Source: Halobellus limi
Lineage (GTDB): Archaea > Halobacteriota > Halobacteria > Halobacteriales > Haloferacaceae
NCBI RefSeq assembly: GCF_004799685.1
Contig: NZ_CP031311.1
Span: 2,894,396 to 2,958,395, forward strand
Direction: 5' to 3'
DNA length: 64,000 nt
The notes beneath the pieces were generated by a model. It saw nothing but the letters and a program-made list of their open reading frames with translations, was not told the DNA's origin and searched no databases. Below are positions 1-8,486 of this stretch, in pieces (position 1 is the first letter of the stretch; every line of letters starts with the position of its first letter). Position numbers and translations under genes: made by a program.

Positions 1-1398
1 CGCGGAGTCGTCCATGAAGTCGAACTCGTCGCCGCCGATCAGTTCGGACTTGGACAGGCCGGCGTACTCGGCGACGGCGTCGTTGACGACCTCGAAGCGG
101 CCGTCGCGGTCCTGCAACATGATCGGGTCTTCGAGGCGGTTGACGATCTCCCGGAACGTTTCGAGCCGCTCGCGGGCGTGGACCTGCTCGGTGATGTCGG
201 TCTGGATCGCGACGAAGCCCCGGACCGTGCCGTCGTCGGCCGTGATCGGTGCGATGGTCTCGGAGGCGTGGTAGTGTTCGCCCGATTTCCGCTGGTTGAC
301 GATCGGTTCGGACCACACCTTGCCCGAGAGGATCGTGCTCCAGAGGTTCCGGTAGTACTCCTGGCCCATCTTCCCGGACTTCAGGATCGACGGGTCGCGG
401 CCGATGGCCTCCTCGGCGTCGTAGCCGGTGATCGTCTCGAACGCCGGGTTGACGAACTCGATCGTCCCGTTCCGCTCGGTGATGAAGATCGCGTGACCGG
501 CGGCCTCGACGGCCCGTTTGAACCGACGGATGTCGTCCTCGCGTCGCTTCGCCTCGGTGACGTCCTGAAACGAGCCGCGGACGCCGACGATCGATCCGTC
601 CTCGACGATCGGGACGCCCTTCGAGCGGACCCAGCGAACGTCGCCGTCGGCCCGGAACAGCCGGTACGTCGAGTCGAACGACTCCCCCCGCAGGGCGGAC
701 TCGACGTCCTCGCGAACCGCGTCTCTGTCGTCGGGGTGGTAGAACCCGATCGCGTTCTCGACCGTCGGCTCGAAGGACTCCGAGACCCCGTGGAGGCGAC
801 GCGTCTCCGCGGTCCAGACGAGCGACTCGGTGTCGGCGTCGAGTTCCCACCCGCCGACGTTCGCGAGTGAGGACATCTGAACGAGGAGGTCGCGCTCGGC
901 CGCGTGGGCTCTGAGCTCCCGTTCTCGCGCACGGTGTCCGATGGCCTCCCGGACGGCGTCGACGAGCAGGGTTCGCTCCCCGGTGTCGATCGACTCCGGG
1001 ACGTATCTGATCGCCTCCGAGTCGGTCGACCGACGCGCCAGTTCGTCCGTCGGGGTCGCCGGGTACAGCACCAGCGGCACGGTCAGGCCGCCCGGCTCCC
1101 CGGCGGCGACGGTCTGTGACCCCTCCGGGTCGTCGTCGGTTCTCGGGGTCGATTCCGGGTCGAAGGCGACCGCTCCGTCGGCCGAGTCGGGGGCCGTACT
1201 ACCATCGAGCGGTGGCAGCCGCCGGGCGACGACGCAGTCGATCGGACGGCGTTTCACCGCCCGTTCGTACTCGTCGGCCGTCGCCGCGGTGGCGACCTGG
1301 ACCGTCGTCGGTTCGTCGGCGAAGAACTCCCGGAGCGACGACGCGAGCGGTTCGTCGTCGAAGACGAGGACGGCCGGAGGATCCGCGCGGTCACTCAT
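1..1398 (-). CDS. PAS-domain sensor/signal transduction protein, C-terminus off the left edge
   Basis: The frame is open from ATG at 1398 to the left edge, giving 466 visible residues. Residues 1-160 resemble a response-regulator receiver: an acidic pair (FDDEP) follows a hydrophobic strand, but the usual phosphoacceptor aspartate before 'PPLDG' is replaced by arginine (CVVARRLPPLDG), so it looks like a pseudo-receiver. Three PAS/PAC units follow, with landmarks 'GGWELDADTESLVW', 'HAIFITERNGTIEFVNPAF' and 'DPIMLQDRDGRFEVVNDAV', and PAC tails such as 'GFVAIQTDITEQ'. Haloarchaeal proteins of this layout end either in a histidine kinase or in a bacterio-opsin-activator/HTH_10 module; the deciding part lies outside the window. 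Likely a cytoplasmic sensor; ligand unknown. Confidence 0.85.
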   Translation of the reverse strand, partial: MSDRADPPAVLVFDDEPLASSLREFFADEPTTVQVATAATADEYERAVKRRPIDCVVARRLPPLDGSTAPDSADGAVAFDPESTPRTDDDPEGSQTVAAGEPGGLTVPLVLYPATPTDELARRSTDSEAIRYVPESIDTGERTLLVDAVREAIGHRARERELRAHAAERDLLVQMSSLANVGGWELDADTESLVWTAETRRLHGVSESFEPTVENAIGFYHPDDRDAVREDVESALRGESFDSTYRLFRADGDVRWVRSKGVPIVEDGSIVGVRGSFQDVTEAKRREDDIRRFKRAVEAAGHAIFITERNGTIEFVNPAFETITGYDAEEAIGRDPSILKSGKMGQEYYRNLWSTILSGKVWSEPIVNQRKSGEHYHASETIAPITADDGTVRGFVAIQTDITEQVHARERLETFREIVNRLEDPIMLQDRDGRFEVVNDAVAEYAGLSKSELIGGDEFDFMDDSA

Positions 1399-1559
1399 CG
1401 CTCGGAGCGCTCCCGTGGCTGGCCGTCACCTTGGCAGGCGCTCCTGTCTGAACCGTCGCCCGTCTCCGTTGGATCCCCCGACACGCGAATACGTTCGGGC
1501 AGTGGTGCGCGGCGGATATATCTTCTTCTCCGCCGCTGTCGTCGGACGCCGAGAGTAAA

Positions 1560-1569
1560 CGCTTATCAC
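1560..1569 (+). promoter_or_regulatory. TATA box of tRNA-Lys
   Basis: CGCTTATCAC lies 25-34 nt upstream of the first tRNA base, the expected position of an archaeal TBP site. Confidence 0.5.
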
Positions 1570-1593
1570 GGCCGACCAGTTACGCCACAGTGC

Positions 1594-1645
<52 letters not shown>

Positions 1646-1667
<22 letters not shown>

Positions 1668-1784
1668 TGAGCCGTCTCTGAACGAAGTGAAGAGCGGCGC
1701 TGGTACCCGGGAGACTTGAACCAGGGAGCGGCGCGAGTGGAACGAGGAGAGCGACCGTGGTTCAAGTCCCTCCCCGCCCGTGAG
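1646..1784 (+). repeat. Duplicated tRNA-Lys 3' end with an inverted part-copy between
   Basis: The last 26 nt of the tRNA gene region (1646-1671, T-arm, 3' acceptor strand and GTGAG) recur at 1759-1784 with one mismatch. Between them, 1709-1722 is a partial copy in opposite orientation. The duplicate has no 5' half, so it is not a second tRNA. tRNA 3' ends are common integration targets, but no integrase or att-flanked island is visible; a local slippage duplication is the simpler reading. Confidence 0.8.
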
Positions 1785-1881
1785 AATCCACGAGCGGTGC
1801 GAGATGCGAACGACGTGAACGGCTCGACTGGCGAGCGGCGGAGCCGCGGGCCAGCGAGCCGTGGACCGCGTCCGCCGCCGA

Positions 1882-2736
1882 CTACTGAAGCGGCTCGGGA
1901 CTTCCCGGCGGCGTTCGCTTGTGCTCGCTCTCCTCGTGCATCTCCACGACGTGCTCGACGTCCTCGATCGAGGCGTCGGCCAGGCGGGCCGTCGTCGACG
2001 CGGGGACGCCGCCGTCGACGTGGAGCGCGAGAATCGCATCGAGCGTATCGTAGTCGACGCCGAACTCCTCCTCGTCGGTGTCGTAGTCGACCATTCCGCC
2101 GGTCGGCGTCTTCTGGACGAGTTCCTCGTCGACGCCCAGGTGAGCGGCGACCTGGCGCACCTGCTGCTTGTAGAGGTTCCCGAGGGGGTTACAGTCGACA
2201 CCGCCGTCGCCGTACTTGGTCACGTACCCCGTGGCGAGTTCAGAGCGGTTGCCGGTCCCGAGGACGAGCTCGTTCTCGTAGTTGGCGACGAGGTAGTTGA
2301 GGGTCATCCGGACGCGGGCGCTGGTGTTGCCCACGTAGCGATCCTCCCAGCGACCCTCGGACTCGTCGTCGACCCCCGCGGTGTAGGCCTCGAGGATCTC
2401 GTCGACGATACCATCGATGTGGATCACGTCGTACGTGATTCCGAGTTCCCGGGCGACGCGCTCGGCGTCGCTCACGTTCTCCTCTTGGTTGACCTGCTTC
2501 GGAAGGAGAACGCCGTGGACCGAGTCGGCCCCGAGCGCCTCGACGGCGAGATGCGCGGTTGCCGTGCTGTCGATCCCACCGGAGAGCGCGACGAGTGCGC
2601 CGTCGGCGTCGGCCGCGTCGACCCGCTCTCCGATGAACGCCGTGAGGCGGTCGATCCGCGCTTCGAGTTCCTCCCGGGAGAACCGGAGGTCGAGCGGTGC
2701 GATCTCGGACTTCGTCTGCCTGTAGAGGCTCGGCAT
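1882..2736 (-). CDS. nadE: NH3-dependent NAD+ synthetase
   Basis: 284 residues, the usual size for the glutaminase-less NadE. It adenylates nicotinate adenine dinucleotide and amidates it to NAD+, the last step of NAD biosynthesis. The ATP-pyrophosphatase P-loop SGGIDST is at residues 52-58; further family signatures are 'LVLGTGNRSELATGYVTKYGDGG' in pieces around residue 160 and 'KTPTGGM' for the C-terminal substrate loop. A TATA-like TTTTCAG region sits about 25-35 nt upstream of the ATG, consistent with a leaderless start. The window also holds a nicotinamidase-like gene (10325) and nicotinate phosphoribosyltransferase (12648) of the salvage route. Confidence 0.95.
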   Translation of the reverse strand: MPSLYRQTKSEIAPLDLRFSREELEARIDRLTAFIGERVDAADADGALVALSGGIDSTATAHLAVEALGADSVHGVLLPKQVNQEENVSDAERVARELGITYDVIHIDGIVDEILEAYTAGVDDESEGRWEDRYVGNTSARVRMTLNYLVANYENELVLGTGNRSELATGYVTKYGDGGVDCNPLGNLYKQQVRQVAAHLGVDEELVQKTPTGGMVDYDTDEEEFGVDYDTLDAILALHVDGGVPASTTARLADASIEDVEHVVEMHEESEHKRTPPGSPEPLQ

Positions 2737-2881
2737 ACCGTGCGACTCCCCATCTCGACACTGAAAAGCGAAACGAACGGTATCGAAAACGGGCGCTGTA
2801 TATCATACGGACTGCGTACCTGGTTGCCGACGATCACAGACCCGCAGGGCGATCATCGAGAAGAAACGATAAGAGTCCGTG

Positions 2882-4312
2882 TCACTCCAGCGACCCGTTC
2901 AGCACCTTCGCGGCGACGAGGACGGGATCCCAGACGGGGCTGAACGGCGGCGCGTAGCCCAGGTCCTGGCGTTCGAGTTCGGCGACGGTCATCTCGCCGC
3001 CGAGCGCCGTCGCGAGCGTGTCGATGCGGATCGCGGCGCGGTCGGCGCCGACGATACTCCCGCCGAGGAGTCGGCCGGTGTCGCGGTCGGCGGTGAGCGT
3101 GACGGTCGTCTCGGCCGCGCCGGGGTAGTAGCCCGACCGCGAGCCGGCCGTGATCGTCTCGGAGACGGGGTCGAACCCGGCCTCGCGGGCGCGGTCGTGG
3201 TCCAGAAGTCCCGTCCGACCGCACTCGAGGTCGAACGCCTTCACCATCGCCGTGCCCGCGACGCTGCCGACCGGCGTGGGGTCGCCGCCGACCGTCGCGC
3301 CGATGGCCCGGCCGGCGCGGTTCGCGGGGAGGCCGAGCGGGTCCCACGTCGCCGTGCCGGTGACCGTATGCGGCATCTCCGCGACGTCGCCCGCGGCGTA
3401 GACGCCGTCGACGGAGGTCCGACCGTGAGCGTCGGTGGCGACCGCTCCCGACGCGCCGAGTTCGACCGGCGTGTCGTCGAGGAGTTCCGTGTTCGGCCGG
3501 ATGCCGATCCCGACGAGCGCGGCGTCGACCGCGAGTTCGGAGCCACTCTCGCAGACGACGCGGTCGACGTGCCCCGCCTCGCCGTCGAGTCGGACGACCT
3601 CCTCGCCGAGGTGGAGCGTGACGCCCGACTCGCGGAGGTGTTCAGTGACCGCGTCGCCGACGGCCTCGCCGAACCCCGGAACCGGGCGTTCGGAGCGCTG
3701 GAACAGGTGGACGTCGAGGTCCCAGGCGTCGAACGCCTCGGCCATCTCGACGCCGACGTAGCCCGCGCCGACGACCGCGACCGTTTCCGGCGACGTCATC
3801 CCGCCGTACCGTTCCACCTCGGGTTCGTTCAGGGCGTCGCCTCCGCCGAGAGCGGCCACGTCGAACTCGTCGGGCGGCGTCAGGTACGCCCGGATCGCCG
3901 CCGCGTGATCGAGCCCGTGGAGGGTGAAGACGCCGTCGAGCGTCGCGCCCTCGATCGGATCGGAGACGGCGCGTGCCCCCGTCGCGACCAGCAGGTCGCC
4001 GTAGGGCTGCTCGAACGTCGTTCCGCCGGCGTCGACGGTGACCGTCTCCGCGTCGGTGTCGACCGCGACGACCTCGTGGCCGCGCCGGAGGTCGATGCCG
4101 CGCTCTTCGGCCGCCTCCGGCGAGAGCGAGAGGAGGTCTTCGAGCCGGTCGACCTCGCCTTTCACGAAGTACGGCGTCCCGCAGTGGGCGTAGGAGATCC
4201 ACTCGCCCTTCTCGAAGACGACGACGTCGCGCTCGGGGTCGGTGCGTCGGCACTTGCTCGCCGCGGAGAGTCCGGCGGCGTCACCGCCGACGACGACAAA
4301 CGGGTCGGACAT
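2882..4312 (-). CDS. FAD-dependent CoA-disulfide reductase/NADH oxidase-family oxidoreductase
   Basis: 476 residues from the ATG at 4312; the frame stays open 258 nt further upstream but that stretch is arginine/serine-rich and non-homologous in look, so I start here. N-terminal FAD-binding Rossmann motif VVVGGDAAGLSAA at residues 6-18, then SYAHCGTPYF with Cys44, which matches the single redox cysteine of CoA-disulfide reductases and NADH oxidases. A second Rossmann motif VVGAGYVGVEMAEAF binds NAD(P)H, and 'YAAGDVAEMP' closes the FAD site. The C-terminal dimerisation domain follows. Likely role: NAD(P)H-dependent disulfide or O2 reduction in the cytoplasm. It is divergent from glpK; substrate is not determined by sequence. 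Confidence 0.88.
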   Translation of the reverse strand: MSDPFVVVGGDAAGLSAASKCRRTDPERDVVVFEKGEWISYAHCGTPYFVKGEVDRLEDLLSLSPEAAEERGIDLRRGHEVVAVDTDAETVTVDAGGTTFEQPYGDLLVATGARAVSDPIEGATLDGVFTLHGLDHAAAIRAYLTPPDEFDVAALGGGDALNEPEVERYGGMTSPETVAVVGAGYVGVEMAEAFDAWDLDVHLFQRSERPVPGFGEAVGDAVTEHLRESGVTLHLGEEVVRLDGEAGHVDRVVCESGSELAVDAALVGIGIRPNTELLDDTPVELGASGAVATDAHGRTSVDGVYAAGDVAEMPHTVTGTATWDPLGLPANRAGRAIGATVGGDPTPVGSVAGTAMVKAFDLECGRTGLLDHDRAREAGFDPVSETITAGSRSGYYPGAAETTVTLTADRDTGRLLGGSIVGADRAAIRIDTLATALGGEMTVAELERQDLGYAPPFSPVWDPVLVAAKVLNGSLE

Positions 4313-4556
4313 ACACCCACCTGCAGTCGCCGGAGGTAGATAGCTTTCGCCGGACAGCACAGGTGACGCACGAGCGGACCGAGCGATCGGCCGGACGTCG
4401 GGATCCGACCGACAACGTTGGGTTTTAGCACCCCACGCGTCCGAACTGTACCGACAACTCGCAGTCCGGCCGTCGAGTCGACACCGCTGCTCGACGAACG
4501 CCGGCGGCATCGGCAGCGAACCGAGCGGACGTCCGAACAAACGGAGACACACGAGA

Positions 4557-6092
4557 ATGAAAGAACGCACCTACGTCGGCGCGATCGACCAGGGAACGAC
4601 CGGAACGCGGTTCATCGTCTTCGATCACGGCGGCCAGCCCGTCGCGAACGCCTACGAGACGCACGAGCAGATCTACCCCGAGCCCGGGTGGGTCGAACAC
4701 GACCCCGAGGAGATCTGGGACAACACCACGGCCGTCATCCGACGCGCGCTCGACGACGCCGGCATCGACGCGTCGCAGCTGGCGGCGATCGGCATCACGA
4801 ACCAGCGCGAGACGACGGTCGTCTGGGACCGGGAGTCGGGGACGCCGGTGTACAACGCCATCGTCTGGCAGGACCGGCGGACGACCGACCGAATCGAGGC
4901 GCTCGAACGGGAGGGGAAAGACGCGTGGATCAGGGAGACGACCGGCCTGGAACCGGACGCGTACTTCGCCGCGACGAAGGCCGAGTGGCTCCTGGAGAAC
5001 GCGGACCCGATCAAGCTCCAGCGGATGCGTCCCGAGGACGTCCGGGACCGCGCCGAAGAGGGCGAGCTCTGCTTCGGGACGGTCGACTCCTGGCTGATCT
5101 ACAAGCTGACCGGCGAGCACGTCACCGACGTCACCAACGCCTCGCGGACGATGCTGTTCGACATCCACGAGCTGGCATGGGACGACGACCTGCTCGCGGA
5201 GTTCGACGTGCCGCGGGCGATGCTGCCCGAGGTTCGTCCCTCCTCGGACGACGAGCGCTACGGAACGACCGATCCCGATGGGTTCCTCGGGGCCGAAGTC
5301 CCCGTGGCGGGCGCGCTCGGCGACCAGCAGGCGGCGCTGTTCGGCCAGACCTGCTTCGACGCCGGCGACGCGAAGAACACCTACGGGACGGGGTCGTTTA
5401 TGCTGATGAACACGGGCGAGGAGGCCGTCACCTCCGAGAACGGCCTGCTCACGACCGTCGGGTTCCAGCGCTCGGGCGAGCCGGCGCAGTACGCCCTGGA
5501 GGGGTCGATCTTCATCACCGGCGCGGCGATCGAGTGGCTGGAGGACCTGACGCTCATCGACGACCCCGCCGAGAGCGAGGCGCTCGCGCGATCGGTCGAC
5601 TCCACGGACGGCGTCTACGTCGTGCCCGCGTTCACCGGGCTCGGCGCGCCGCACTGGGACCAGCGCGCCCGGGGGACGATCGTCGGGATGACCCGCGGGA
5701 CGCGGCGCGAACACGTCGTCCGGGCGACGCTGGAGTCGATCGCCTACCAGACGCGGGACGTCGCCGAGGCCATGACCGAGGACAGCGGGATCGAACTCAC
5801 GGACCTGCGCGTCGACGGCGGCGCGGTGAAGAACAACTTCCTCTGTCAGCTGCAGGCGGACGTCGTCGGCACGGAGATCGTCCGACCGGAGGTCGACGAG
5901 ACGACCGCCCTCGGCGCGGCCTACGCGGCCGGTCTCGCGGTCGACTACTGGGAGTCGCTGGAGGGACTCCGCGAGAACTGGCACGTCGACCGCGAGTTCG
6001 AGCCGGATCGCGCCGACGACGTCGAGGAGCGGTACGGCCGCTGGCAGGAGGCCGTCGAGCGCTCGCTCGACTGGGCCAGAGACGAGGAGTGA
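4557..6092 (+). CDS. glpK: Glycerol kinase
   Basis: 511 residues, the normal size of FGGY-family glycerol kinase, which phosphorylates glycerol to sn-glycerol 3-phosphate with ATP. The N-terminal phosphate motif DQGTTGTR is at residues 11-18; 'TNQRETTVVWDRESG', 'WLIYKLTG' and 'GALGDQQAALFGQ' are further family signatures, and 'RVDGGAVKNNFLCQLQADV' marks the C-terminal nucleotide domain. In haloarchaea glycerol is a major carbon source from halophilic algae. The usual glpABC dehydrogenase partners are not adjacent; a nitrilase-like gene follows after 5 nt, so they are probably co-transcribed. Confidence 0.97.
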   Translation: MKERTYVGAIDQGTTGTRFIVFDHGGQPVANAYETHEQIYPEPGWVEHDPEEIWDNTTAVIRRALDDAGIDASQLAAIGITNQRETTVVWDRESGTPVYNAIVWQDRRTTDRIEALEREGKDAWIRETTGLEPDAYFAATKAEWLLENADPIKLQRMRPEDVRDRAEEGELCFGTVDSWLIYKLTGEHVTDVTNASRTMLFDIHELAWDDDLLAEFDVPRAMLPEVRPSSDDERYGTTDPDGFLGAEVPVAGALGDQQAALFGQTCFDAGDAKNTYGTGSFMLMNTGEEAVTSENGLLTTVGFQRSGEPAQYALEGSIFITGAAIEWLEDLTLIDDPAESEALARSVDSTDGVYVVPAFTGLGAPHWDQRARGTIVGMTRGTRREHVVRATLESIAYQTRDVAEAMTEDSGIELTDLRVDGGAVKNNFLCQLQADVVGTEIVRPEVDETTALGAAYAAGLAVDYWESLEGLRENWHVDREFEPDRADDVEERYGRWQEAVERSLDWARDEE

Positions 6093-6097
6093 GGGCG

Positions 6098-6886
6098 ATG
6101 AACGTCGCTGTCGTCCAACTCCCGGCGGGTGCCGATCCAGAAGCCAACGGCGAACGGGCGGAGTCGCGGATCCGCGCGGCCGCCGCCGACGGTGCCGACC
6201 TGGTCGTCCTCCCGGAGATGTGGCCGGTCGGCTACTTCGCATTCGACGCCTACCGCGAGGCCGCGGAGTCCGTTCCGGGGCCGACAACCGACCGCCTCGC
6301 CGCGCTCGCGGACGAACTGTCCGTTCACCTCCACGGCGGCAGTCTCGTCGAGCGCGACGAGGACGGCGGGGGGAACGAAGGTGACCTCTACAACACCTCC
6401 GTCCTGTTCGGTCCCGACGGGACGCTCCTGGACACCTACCGGAAGATCCACCTGTTCGGCTACGACTCCGAGGAGTCTGACCTGCTCACGCCCGGGGAAC
6501 GCCCCTGCGCCGTCGAGACCGAACTCGGAACGATCGGGCTGACGACCTGCTACGACCTCCGGTTCCCGGAACTCTACCGCTCGCTCGTCGATAGCGGCGT
6601 CGAGATGCTGCTCGTCACCTCCGCGTGGCCCCGCGAGCGAATCGATCACTGGCATCTGTTCGCCCGAACGCGGGCCGTCGAGAACCAGGCGTTCCTACTC
6701 GCCGCCAACCTCACCGGATCGATCCGCGGGGTCGAACTCGGCGGCGAGAGCGTCGTCGTCGATCCGTGGGGAATCGAGCGGGCGAACGCCGGAACCGAGG
6801 CGGGAAGCGCACACGCGAACGTCGGTCTCGACGAGGTCCGCGAGACGCGCGAGTCGTTTCCCGCGCTTGCGGACCGGCGGCTCTGA
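6098..6886 (+). CDS. Nitrilase-superfamily carbon-nitrogen hydrolase
   Basis: 262 residues starting at ATG 6098, 5 nt after the glpK stop. The catalytic Glu-Lys-Cys triad of the nitrilase superfamily is complete: Glu40 in LPEMWP, Lys116 in YRKIHLF and Cys151 in TTCYDLRFPEL. 'YDLRFPELYR' and 'SAWP' are typical of the omega-amidase/Nit branch that hydrolyses small amides such as deaminated glutathione or 2-oxoglutaramate. Cytoplasmic, no signal peptide. The pairing with glpK does not itself suggest a substrate; amidase is a safer name than nitrilase. Confidence 0.9.
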   Translation: MNVAVVQLPAGADPEANGERAESRIRAAAADGADLVVLPEMWPVGYFAFDAYREAAESVPGPTTDRLAALADELSVHLHGGSLVERDEDGGGNEGDLYNTSVLFGPDGTLLDTYRKIHLFGYDSEESDLLTPGERPCAVETELGTIGLTTCYDLRFPELYRSLVDSGVEMLLVTSAWPRERIDHWHLFARTRAVENQAFLLAANLTGSIRGVELGGESVVVDPWGIERANAGTEAGSAHANVGLDEVRETRESFPALADRRL

Positions 6887-6938
6887 CCGGGTTCGTGGCT
6901 TCCTGATCTCCCGCGGGGGACCGCGACGGGGACGAGCG

Positions 6939-6946
6939 TTTATATC
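6939..6946 (+). promoter_or_regulatory. TATA box of repeated RNA element, copy A
   Basis: TTTATATC begins exactly 30 nt before the conserved GTGACGTAA, the same spacing as in the other three copies. Confidence 0.6.
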
Positions 6947-6968
6947 CGATGACGGGACCACGGTCATC

Positions 6969-7083
6969 GTGACGTAACGCTCACCCCGCGCCGGGCAGCG
7001 GTTGTCCGGCACGTCGGCGCGGGAGCCGAGGGCGACGGGCGGTCGATACCGACCCGCCGCCACCGCAGGTGCCGGCTGTTCGC
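6969..7083 (+). ncRNA. Repeated structured RNA element, copy A
   Basis: First of four related intergenic elements, all on the plus strand. From the presumed transcription start it reads GTG-ACG-TAA, then a conserved block CGGGCAGCGGTTGTCCGGCACG, and ends with GTGCCGGCTGTTCGC. The arms CCGGCAC (7006-7012) and GTGCCGG (7069-7075) pair perfectly; an inner GGTCG/CGACC hairpin sits in the loop. In the other copies both arms change together. The element lies between the convergent nitrilase-like gene and dihydroorotase, its 3' end 40 nt before the dihydroorotase stop. I do not recognise the RNA family. No protein of useful length is encoded. Confidence 0.6.
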
Positions 7084-7123
7084 AAGCGGCCTCAGACGAG
7101 AGAGCCGCCGCTCTCGACGGCGC

Positions 7124-8419
7124 CTACCGACGAACGTTCGCTCCGCTCGGCTCGCCCACGATCTCCTCGCCGTCGTAGACGACTTCACCGCCGACCAGCG
7201 TCAGCGACGGGAAGACGCCGGTCATCCCCTCGAACGGCGTCCACCCGCACTTCGAGTGGAGGTCGTCGCCGCGGATTTCCCGTTCGTCTTCGGGATCGAC
7301 GAGCACCAGGTCCGCGTCGTAGCCCTCGGCGATGCGACCCTTCTCGGGGAGGTCGAACAGCTCCGCGACGTTCGTCGCCGTGACGTCGCGGACGCGTTCG
7401 TACGCGATATCACCTCGGCGCGCTCGCTCTAAGAGCAGCGGCAGCATCGTCTCGACGCCGGGAACGCCGCTCGGGGCGTCCCACAGCCCGTTCTCCTTCT
7501 CTTCGACGGTGTGCGGGGCGTGATCCGTCGCGACGATGTCGACGTCGCCGTCGACGAGCCGCTGCCACAGCGCCGCGCGGCGCTCCTCGCTCCGGAGCGG
7601 GGGGTTCATCCGCCCGTACGTGCCGAGTTCGGTCGCGTCCTCGCGGGAGAGAAACAGGTGGTGCGGCGTCACCTCGCAGGTCGCCCCGCCGGCGACGGCG
7701 GCGTCGACGCCCTCGGGCGTGCTCGTGTGCGCGATGTGGATCGAGGCGTCGGTCGCGGCGCCGACCTCGACGGCGCGTTCGACGGCCGCCGCCTCCGCTT
7801 CCGCGCTCCGGTACTGGCTCCAGACGTCGGCGTCGGCGTCGCGGCCGACCCCGCCGGCGTCGCGCTCGCGTGCGGTCTCGTCGAACAGGTCGGCGTCCTC
7901 GGCGTGGACGGTGACGACGACGTCCGCCTCGGCCGCGCGCTCGACGGCCTCGGCGAAGAGGTCGGCGTCGATCCCCATATCGCCCGTCGAGTCGGCGAGG
8001 AACACCTCGCCGAGGGCGAACAGCGGCCGGTCGAACAGCGAGTCGGGGTCCCAGTCGGGCGTGACGCCGCCGTTGACGCCGTAGTCGACGTGCGAGTCGG
8101 CGGCGAGCGATAGCTTCTCGTCGAACGCGTCGCCGGTGACCGTCGGCGGCGTCGTGTTCGGCTGGTCGACGACCGTCGTCACGCCGCCGGCCGCCGCGCT
8201 CCGTGAACCGGTGCGCCACGTTTCCTTCTGGGAGTGTCCCGGCTCGCGAAAGTGGACGTGCGCGTCGATCGCACCGGGAAGGAGCAGCCGTTCGTCGGCG
8301 TCGACGACGCGGTCGGCGTCGTCGTTCGCGTCGCCGACGTCGGTGATGGTTCCGGCCTCGACCCGGACGTCGCAGGTTCGGCCGTCGGCGAGCCGCGCGT
8401 CGCGAAAGAGCGTCGACAT
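7124..8419 (-). CDS. pyrC: Dihydroorotase (amidohydrolase family)
   Basis: 431 residues, matching type I dihydroorotases of pyrimidine biosynthesis (carbamoyl aspartate to dihydroorotate). Metal-binding DAHVHFREPG lies near residue 51, CEVTPHHLFLS supplies a further histidine pair, and VATDHAPHT carries the late aspartate. At the place where related amidohydrolases have a carboxylated bridging lysine, the sequence reads GEVFLADSTG, with Glu instead. A closely related alternative is allantoinase or hydantoinase; DHOase is preferred from the PNTTPP and GRMNPPLRS motifs. TATA-like sequence is not obvious upstream. Confidence 0.88.
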   Translation of the reverse strand: MSTLFRDARLADGRTCDVRVEAGTITDVGDANDDADRVVDADERLLLPGAIDAHVHFREPGHSQKETWRTGSRSAAAGGVTTVVDQPNTTPPTVTGDAFDEKLSLAADSHVDYGVNGGVTPDWDPDSLFDRPLFALGEVFLADSTGDMGIDADLFAEAVERAAEADVVVTVHAEDADLFDETARERDAGGVGRDADADVWSQYRSAEAEAAAVERAVEVGAATDASIHIAHTSTPEGVDAAVAGGATCEVTPHHLFLSREDATELGTYGRMNPPLRSEERRAALWQRLVDGDVDIVATDHAPHTVEEKENGLWDAPSGVPGVETMLPLLLERARRGDIAYERVRDVTATNVAELFDLPEKGRIAEGYDADLVLVDPEDEREIRGDDLHSKCGWTPFEGMTGVFPSLTLVGGEVVYDGEEIVGEPSGANVRR

Positions 8420-8486
8420 ACTCCGGCCTCTCGCGCGGTCGACCTAAGCGCGACGGTTCGGGGGCGACGGTACCGTGCGATCGGCC

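Noticed and set aside
2879..4339. 486-residue plus-strand open frame
   Set aside because: It is antisense to the flavin oxidoreductase and its translation is rich in Arg, Asp and Val without motifs; GC-rich DNA leaves long open shadow frames.
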